Assembly (NCBI GenBank): GCA_015179025.1
Contig: WHUX01000751.1
Span: forward strand, 1 to 11,978
Direction of reading: 5' to 3'
From: Terfezia claveryi
Lineage: Eukaryota; Ascomycota; Pezizomycetes; Pezizales; Pezizaceae
DNA length: 11,978 bases
Position 1 is the first letter of the stretch, and each line of letters opens with the position of its first letter. Below are positions 7,089 through 11,978 of this stretch, piece by piece. Made by a program: the position numbers and the translations under genes. The notes below the pieces were generated by a model. It was not told the DNA's origin. It saw only the letters and a program-made list of their open reading frames with translations, and did no database searches.

Positions 7089-7506
7089 TCTTCGTCCCTC
7101 CGCCCTCTCGTTGGATCCCCATCCAACGTCTTGTATATCCAATACAGGGCCTTGCTTCTCTCCACGTTGGTGCATCTCCCTTGTGCACCTCCTTGTCTCG
7201 CCTCGACTCTGCAGCCCTGCTGCCCACCTTGACACACGCGGCAAACTGCTTCCACGTGTCTCGTGTCCCTTGCCCTCTGTTCCTCTTGCCTCTTGCCCTT
7301 GCCTCCCGTCACAGCCTCCCCCTGGTCACACACGTAGCATTCCTACGTGTGTGTCATCCTAGCCTTGCCCTTGCCCCAGCGTACCCCTTGGCCGCCTTGC
7401 CCCCAGAGCCGTCGTTACACTACATTGGATCGCCCTGACCAACTGGTACGTCCACATTATAGCAACTCAAGAAACCACTCCTACGCTTCTAGGAGCTAGG
7501 TTCTAA

Positions 7507-7734
7507 GCCTGGCAAGCACTGCCAATCCCAAAAAATCAGACCGACTTCGACAACTATCGCAACACCATCATCGACATTTACCTCGCTGCGGATACCATGG
7601 GCTTGCAACTAGAAGCAGCCATGCGTGAAGCCCAACAGAAACTGGCCAGAGCCGAAGACGAAATCACAATACTCACAGAGGACCTTACATCCTGCCAGAA
7701 GGACTTGGCCAATAAAAAGAGGACTGTCCAATAA
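7507..7734 (+). pseudogene. Gag N-terminal remnant with coiled coil (element C)
   Basis: The frame runs from just after a TAA at 7504 to a TAA at 7732-7734. It reads KNQTDFDNYRNTIIDIYLA and then a heptad-like Leu/Ala/Glu/Lys stretch ([29 protein letters not shown]), a likely coiled coil. The place after the LTR and before RT, and the composition, suggest the start of Gag; this is inference. The possible start is ATG 7597 or 7621, or lies upstream and is lost. The frame ends where the RT sequence begins, so a deletion has joined the two. Confidence 0.45.
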
Positions 7735-8053
7735 GCTGCAGTCCAAGGAAGAATGGAAGTCCATGGTGCTGGGTGAATACCACGAATTCATTGTCTTGTT
7801 CTCTGAGAAAGCCGCGGAGAAGCTGGCACCACATCGACCTTACGATCATACAATCCCCCTGGTGGAAGGAAAGACGCCCCCATACGGCCCGCTCTATGGA
7901 ATGTCTCAGCTGGAACTGGAGGCTCTGAAGAAGTACTTGGAGGAGAATCTCAATAAGAGCTTCATTCGGCACAGCTCTTCCCCGGCGGGTGCCCCTGTGC
8001 TGTTCGTCAAGAAATCGGATGGCTCCCTCCAGTTATGTGTTGATTATCGTGGC
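7727..8053 (+). pseudogene. pol: Truncated Ty3/gypsy reverse transcriptase, N-terminal part (element C)
   Basis: About 109 residues without a stop match the entry to a gypsy RT domain: [17 protein letters not shown], then [50 protein letters not shown]. These are the conserved approach segment, the fingers-region SSPAGAP/FVKKxDGS block and the start of the DYR motif. The catalytic YxDD box is not reached. The sequence stops at 8053, where the LTR of element B starts, and the last five bases, GTGGC, are the expected 5' half of a target-site duplication. The 5' side is also broken: it abuts the Gag remnant in another frame. RT copies the element's RNA into DNA in the virus-like particle, but this copy is inactive. 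Confidence 0.88.
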
Positions 8054-8713
8054 TGTAAGGAAGTGGCTTACTCATACCCTATGACTAACCCTCTCCCTCA
8101 CAAATGTATTTCTTATGTATTTCCTTACTCAGCAAGCATCTCAAAACACACAACATTCTGTGTGCTGCCTGCCTTGCTAATATTTCACATGCTTTCACAT
8201 GTTATCACATGCTTTCACATGTTACTCACATGCTTTCACATGTTACTCACATGCTTTCACATGTATAAGTCTAGGAAAGACTTAACCTATTTTGTACTAG
8301 ATAGTATTTGGAAGTACTATCTAGAGGATCAGATGATGCTGATCTTTATCACATGTAAGGGTCAGATGATGGTGCACTGCCTCAGCACTGCCCCAGCACT
8401 GCCCCGGTGGAAACACATATAGTCCCCTGAATTTCCCTTCAGTTGGACAGATAGTTAGAACTCAGAACATAGTTAGAGTACAATCAATATAGAAGTTCCA
8501 CTGGTTAATCTTCTAAGTGCCTTTGGCACTCCTATACTACTTTACCTATTACTGTAATCTTATGCTACTGGTAATAACTTTAATAGTGAGAATAAACAAT
8601 ACACTATTAGTAATCTACTTTGTAGTATACATTACTAGCCTGAGATTATCTGATTAGATTAGATCCTTATCTAATCTAATCTGATTGTCCAGTCCCCCAT
8701 ACAACACTTTACA
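8054..8713 (+). repeat. 5' LTR of element B
   Basis: This 660-bp LTR starts TGTAAGGAAGTGG and ends AACACTTTACA. It aligns over its full length to the two LTRs of element A in inverse orientation. It holds a four-unit minisatellite at 8186-8266, the 10-bp-stem hairpin at 8297-8324, the triple 11-bp repeat at about 8372-8405 and the 13-bp-stem hairpin at 8652-8681 close to the 3' end. The preceding GTGGC (8049-8053) is the presumed target site. It is followed by T-rich sequence instead of a TGG primer-binding site. Confidence 0.92.
8186..8266 (+). repeat. 20-21-bp minisatellite in U3 of element B LTR (4 units)
   Basis: Units beginning CACATGCTTTCACATG start at 8186, 8206, 8227 and 8248. The first is 20 bp, the middle two are 21 bp and identical. 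This is the reverse-complement form of the repeat at 3789-3848. CACATG hexamers occur twice per unit. Confidence 0.85.
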
Positions 8714-9001
8714 TTTTTTTAACCTAAGAACTTGATTCTTACCTAACTAGGAAGGCCTGATCAACCTTACCTAATCAACAAAGTTTCTACCAACAAGAGT
8801 AGAAACTAAAAGCCAGTATAAGCCTACAGCACAAAGCTTAGTAGCATTAAAGTCTGACAGTCAGCAGTAAGACTATCCTCCAAATAGCAACAGTAAGACT
8901 ATTTAACAAATAGCAACTAGTAAAAGCCTACAAGTAGTAGCAAACAATATAAGAGGGCAACAACAACTGTATTTAACTGGCAAATACAAAGAAAGTAACA
9001 A
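8714..9001 (+). other. Leader of element B
   Basis: Non-coding leader between the LTR and the end of the antisense ORF. It starts TTTTTTTAACCTAAG and contains the conserved 9-bp stem-loop at 8782-8807. It has several AGTAAGACTAT/ATAGCAAC direct repeats near 8865-8915. No open frame is seen. Confidence 0.55.
8782..8807 (+). other. Perfect 9-bp stem-loop in leader (element B copy)
   Basis: AGTTTCTAC at 8782-8790 and GTAGAAACT at 8799-8807 with an 8-base loop. Same arms and loop length as at 3246-3271 in element A. A packaging or dimerisation role is possible but unproven. Confidence 0.45.
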
Positions 9002-9484
9002 CTACCTAATTTGGAAACTCTGAGACCTGGAAACTGCCCCAGAAGTCCAATAAGGGTATGGATTATAGGAACAAGTCCTATCAACATCCAAACTCCAGAG
9101 AGTATCCCAGCCCCACTCTCTACCTAGCCTAAAGAAAAATTGGGAATTCTCCCAGTAAGCAGAACAAGGAAAGTTTCTGTACCTCTCCCTCCAAAAAGAA
9201 CACAAGTACCTAGCAGTCCAACCTCTATCCTTCCACTCAACATTCTTTCCAGCATTTAAAGGAAACCCTGCTCCCACAACAATCTCATCAACAAAAGTAA
9301 CCCTTTTTCCCTTCAACCTCCTCTCTCCCTTACCATAATCAACCTTGGTATCAGAAGCAACAGAAAGAGGATAGGAAGGAAGTTGATAAGAAGTAGATCC
9401 TTCCTCATCAGGATCCACCTTAAAGAAAGCAGGAATAGAAGAAATAGAGTCCAAGGAATCAGTAGTATAATATCTGATAGACAT
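9002..9484 (-). CDS. Conserved antisense ORF in the leader of element B (160 aa, unknown function)
   Basis: Counterpart of the ORF at 2570-3052: same length, start at 9484-9482, TAG stop at 9004-9002. Replacement differences from the A copy are V14I and a Lys/Asn change mid-protein, then a cluster near the C-terminus (Ser/Cys, Leu/Pro, His/Tyr, Glu/Gly, Lys/Arg, Tyr/Phe). The other changes are silent. The Trp-rich core (FWRERYRNF...LGREWGWD) is identical. The frame stays open further upstream to an ATG at 9856, but that part only mirrors gag. Arg is coded only by AGA/AGG, as everywhere in this family. It is intact although gag beside it is frameshifted. No known family is recognised, and a chance open frame cannot be fully excluded. 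Confidence 0.6.
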   Translation of the reverse strand: MSIRYYTTDSLDSISSIPAFFKVDPDEEGSTSYQLPSYPLSVASDTKVDYGKGERRLKGKRVTFVDEIVVGAGFPLNAGKNVEWKDRGWTARYLCSFWRERYRNFPCSAYWENSQFFFRLGREWGWDTLWSLDVDRTCSYNPYPYWTSGAVSRSQSFQIR

Positions 9485-11978
9485 GGAGACTCCTAAACAA
9501 AAAAGTACTAGTGTAATGGAAGGAGGAGGTAGAGCTAGGAAGGGCAGGAGAAAGGCAATAACAAGTGAGGAGCTAGAAGCACTCAAGGCTAAGTTAGTCA
9601 ATACTCCTAAAAAGAAAGTTCCAACTGGGAAAGAGATTCCAGAAAAGGAAATAGAAACAAGGGAAATAGTCATTGGGCCAAATTCATCAATGCCTGAAGT
9701 AAGGATTGTAACACCTCCTGCAACAAAAGCCTTTTGGGACAAAAATGAGTCATCATGGTACCAAAGGATATCCCAGGTATTTATATACCTAACAATAAAC
9801 AACATGTTATCAAAAAGAAAAAAGGAACTATTAGCTGAAGCAGCAGAAAAGTTCATGATTTTTCAGCAGAAAGAACATTTTGACAAGTCAGTTCAAATGG
9901 ACTTTCAACTCTCATCAACCTCAAAAGCAGTATGGCTTTACCCAACCTATAACCCATATAAAGGAGTTCCATGGCTAGCTTTAAACTGGCCTTTCCTGAC
10001 ACAGTACATGCTTATGGGTAACCTGTATGACCTGGAAACCCCAGAAATAGTGCCTCCAATAACAGAACCTGTAGAAACCTTTGAGGAAATAGGAAAGAAA
10101 CTGTTTGGAGCTGGAAGTAAGGGTAAGGGGAAAAGTGTACAGTATGAGGAAGAGGATGATGGAGATTATGAAACAGATATAGAAGAAATATCTGAAAAAG
10201 ACATGCCACCACCACCTAAAGATAGGAAAAAGCCAACACATACAAAAAAGGGTAAGACTCCTGACAAAAAGTCTAGAAGGAGTTCTAGTGGTGTGGCTGG
10301 AGGTGGCAGTGAGGACCCAGGATCTGGATCTGAGGGTGATGAGTCAGACAATGGCTCTGATGATGACAAGAAGAAAAGGTCAACTAGGGAGCCTAGCCCT
10401 CACCACTTGGAATGGTCTAAAAAGACTGGTCAAAAGATACCAACACAACAAATCAGCAAATCCCTTGTCAAGAAGGCAAACAAGCTTGCAAAAATTCCCA
10501 ATCCCCCAATGATTGATGGAGTATCAGAAAAATGGAGGGACCAAACTACCTTTGACAATTATGTGCAACAGTTGCAGAAGTGGGTAGAGTATAAGGGATG
10601 GATATAGCAAGTTGGGAAAGTTTGGATAGAGCAAGCTTTATGTTTGAGAAGAGTGCTCAGACTTGGTATAACCAGTATTGCTCTGAAAAGGAAGAAGTTG
10701 AGGACAGGAATTTCCATGAATTTATGTTAAAACTGAGAGGTAAACTTATATTTACAGTGGCACCTGAAGTTCTATGGAAACAATACCTGTCACACCATCA
10801 GAGGCCAGATGTTACTGTCATGCAGTATGCACAGAACCTGGAAGAATTCAAAATTAAGTGCAAGGATCTAAATGGTAAAGACATGATAAGTGATCATGCA
10901 CTAAAAATGAAACTAGTAGATGGACTAGTACCCCTGCTTAGGGCTAAAGTCAAAGGACTGATATCATATGAGTCAACCTTTGAGGAAATATTGAATAAAA
11001 TTGCAGTCCAAGAGGATGTACTAAAGCAAGAAACTAAATCCTTGCAGCAGCACCAAAAGAAGGCTATAAGCAATGGGGACCTGGTAGACCTATGGAATGG
11101 ACTAAGTCTGAATTCAAATTGCCTGAAAAAGTGGCTAGGAATGCAGCTAAAGTGGCAAGTAAGAAAGGTGGACCAGGTGGTCTCTATGGGAACTTCCCTA
11201 GTGCCAGAAAGGATAAAACTAAGTATACCCCTTATGGTGAACAAGAGAGAAAGAGGGAAGAGGCTGCAAGAACAGGGTCCTGTTATCACTGTGGCAAACA
11301 GGGTCATACTTCCAGGGATTGCCCTAATAGGAAGGTGTCTTCAGCTTACCAATATATGGGATCTAGACCAGGAGTCAGAAGATTCCCACCTTATCAACCA
11401 TTCAGACCTAAGCCAACTTGGCCCCCACAGAAAGTGAAAACAGCTTATCAGGAGATTGATGTGAAACAACAAGAGTCAGCTGCACTTCAGGTTATGAGAA
11501 ACCCTAATGACTCAAGGAAGTTCTTAGTGCCAGAAAGCCATAGAACTTCTAATGCAGCTGAAATTAAAATTAATGGACATATTGCTTATGCACTATTTGA
11601 TCCATGTACATCAGGTGGAGACCTGATATCAGCAAATTATTGTCAGCTGTTTAATATACCCTTGAAAGAGATCAGCAAGAAACCTCTAGAAACTACAATT
11701 AAAGGCAGCAGATCTCAAATGTCAAATACAGCAACAGTCACAGTAAATCTACAAGGATACCAAGAAACTAGGACATTCTATGTGGCCAACCTGAAAGACT
11801 GGGATGTTATATTTGGGGAACCTGCTCTGAGGGATTATAAAGCAATTATGAATGTTAAAGATAATGCAATTACTATACAACCTACAGGCAGGACAAGGAT
11901 TGACATTAATATGCTTAAAACTAAGGATACACTTGGAAGAGTCACAACTGCAGCTATGAATATTGGCAGGACAGAAGA
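9483..11978 (+). pseudogene. gag-pol: Gag-protease reading frame with two 1-bp deletions (element B, 3' end open)
   Basis: Gag builds the virus-like particle; the protease matures it. From ATG 9483 the frame runs to about 10592 (basic N-terminus, helical KRKKELLAEAAEKFMIF, acidic EEEDDGD near residue 222, MPPPP at 241, Ser/Gly/Asp-rich linker, Gag core from about residue 343). A base present in element A is missing at about 10592, moving the frame to one that would otherwise stop at 10605-10607. A second is missing at about 11065 (AAGGCT-ATAAG, A has AAGGCTGATAAG). After that the frame is open to the window end. It contains a CCHC zinc knuckle CYHCGKQGHTSRDC at 11281-11322, a Pro/Arg-rich spacer, and a retropepsin-like region with ALFDPCTSGGDLIS (Asp codon 11599-11601) and the later DVIFGEPALRD motif. 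RT would follow outside the window. The usual DTG/DSG triad reads DPC. Confidence 0.85.
11281..11322 (+). other. CCHC zinc-knuckle coding segment of Gag (element B)
   Basis: The codons for C-x2-C-x4-H-x4-C are complete (TGT 11281, TGT 11290, CAT 11305, TGC 11320). This nucleocapsid motif binds the element's RNA. It is missing from element A, where the deletion junction lies just upstream, so A's product could not package RNA by this route. Confidence 0.9.

Larger units (their letters stand above)
6857..7424 (+). repeat. Probable 5' LTR of element C
   Basis: It starts TGTCACAACCGT and ends CACTACA (TG...CA). The same TGTCACAACCGT recurs at 6903, so the true start is either 6857 (568 bp) or 6903 (522 bp). 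It has a TATA-like stretch at 7080-7088, then a C/T-rich part, and is followed by TTGGATCGCCC, which could be a primer-binding site. It is packed with inverted repeats: 6932-6959, 6970-6997, 7019-7050, 7109-7128 (8-bp stem), 7169-7189 and 7327-7353 (11-bp stem). The second LTR is not in the window, so the ends rest on motifs only. Open frames across here on both strands are composition artefacts. Confidence 0.5.
6857..8053 (+). mobile_element. Element C: CpG-rich gypsy-type retroelement relic, interrupted by element B
   Basis: In order: a probable 5' LTR (6857-7424), a short Gag-like coiled-coil piece (7507-7734) and the N-terminal part of a gypsy reverse transcriptase (7727-8053). The RT stops abruptly within its DYRG motif where the LTR of element B begins. 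Gag and RT lie directly against each other in different frames, so the rest of gag and the protease have been deleted. Base composition (GC-rich, dozens of CpG) contrasts sharply with elements A and B. The rest of RT, and a GTGGC target duplicate, should lie past the 3' end of element B. Confidence 0.75.
8054..11978 (+). mobile_element. Element B: longer copy of the CpG-free gypsy-like family (3' part outside the window)
   Basis: 5' LTR (8054-8713), leader (8714-9001), antisense ORF (9484-9002), then Gag and protease-like region to the window end. It is inserted in the RT of element C and oriented opposite to element A, to which it is related from the LTR to about 11170. Only one CG dinucleotide (8405-8406) is seen in 3.9 kb. 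Gag carries two single-base deletions relative to element A, so this copy cannot make the full Gag without frameshifting, although the frame beyond 11066 is open to the end. Confidence 0.88.

Noticed and set aside
6777..7438. Several open frames on both strands across the element C LTR
   Set aside because: Overlapping frames in all phases of GC-rich, C/T-rich LTR DNA; no motif, and the structure is explained by the LTR.
8054..8422. Continuation of the RT frame into the LTR of element B
   Set aside because: After DYRG the frame runs on by chance through LTR sequence; the residues no longer match RT.
10592..11066. Programmed ribosomal frameshift between Gag parts
   Set aside because: Element A has one continuous frame here, the shifts fall inside the Gag core and before the zinc knuckle, and both are simple one-base losses.
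10894..11307. Minus-strand 137-aa frame in gag of element B
   Set aside because: Shadow of the Gag coding strand; it spans a frameshift and is not present in element A.

Overview
This is a repeat-rich, gene-poor stretch of a eukaryotic, almost certainly fungal, genome. The assignment rests on Ty3/gypsy-type retroelements whose reverse-transcriptase start resembles fungal chromoviruses, and on a generally AT-rich background. Whether the host is a basidiomycete or an ascomycete cannot be settled from the sequence. No intact host gene, RNA gene or CRISPR array is visible.

Layout. (1) 7-3987, minus strand: element A, an LTR retrotransposon with both LTRs (7-615 and 3341-3987). It is internally deleted, so that Gag is joined in frame to what looks like the C-terminal tail of Pol. 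The reading frame carries five in-frame stops and no frameshift. (2) 3988-6856: AT-rich spacer with a possible solo LTR (about 4928-5197), a 62-bp tandem repeat (5199-5434), a degenerate short-repeat tract (5838-6000), and a small CpG-containing island with two coding-like fragments (6307-6516 plus, 6578-6847 minus). (3) 6857-8053, plus strand: element C, a GC- and CpG-rich gypsy relic with one LTR (about 6857-7424), a coiled-coil Gag fragment and the start of reverse transcriptase. (4) 8054 to the window end, plus strand: element B, a second and longer copy of A's family, inserted into the RT gene of C. It has its 5' LTR (8054-8713), leader, Gag with zinc knuckle, and a protease-like region running off the end.

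The A/B family has unusual properties. Between the 5' LTR and gag, on the opposite strand, both copies keep an intact 160-residue Trp/Tyr/Arg-rich ORF. Its start codon overlaps the gag start codon in a shared CATG. The differences between copies are skewed to synonymous sites, although gag is broken in both. The family is practically free of CpG: I found two in about 7.9 kb. Differences between the LTRs of A are nearly all transitions, mostly CpA/TpA, as expected for RIP-like or cytosine-deamination damage.

A and B face away from each other and form inverted-repeat arms of about 3.1 kb around a 4.07-kb spacer. Order of events: C inserted first, then B inserted into C. A is an independent deleted relative. 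All identities and counts are hand estimates.
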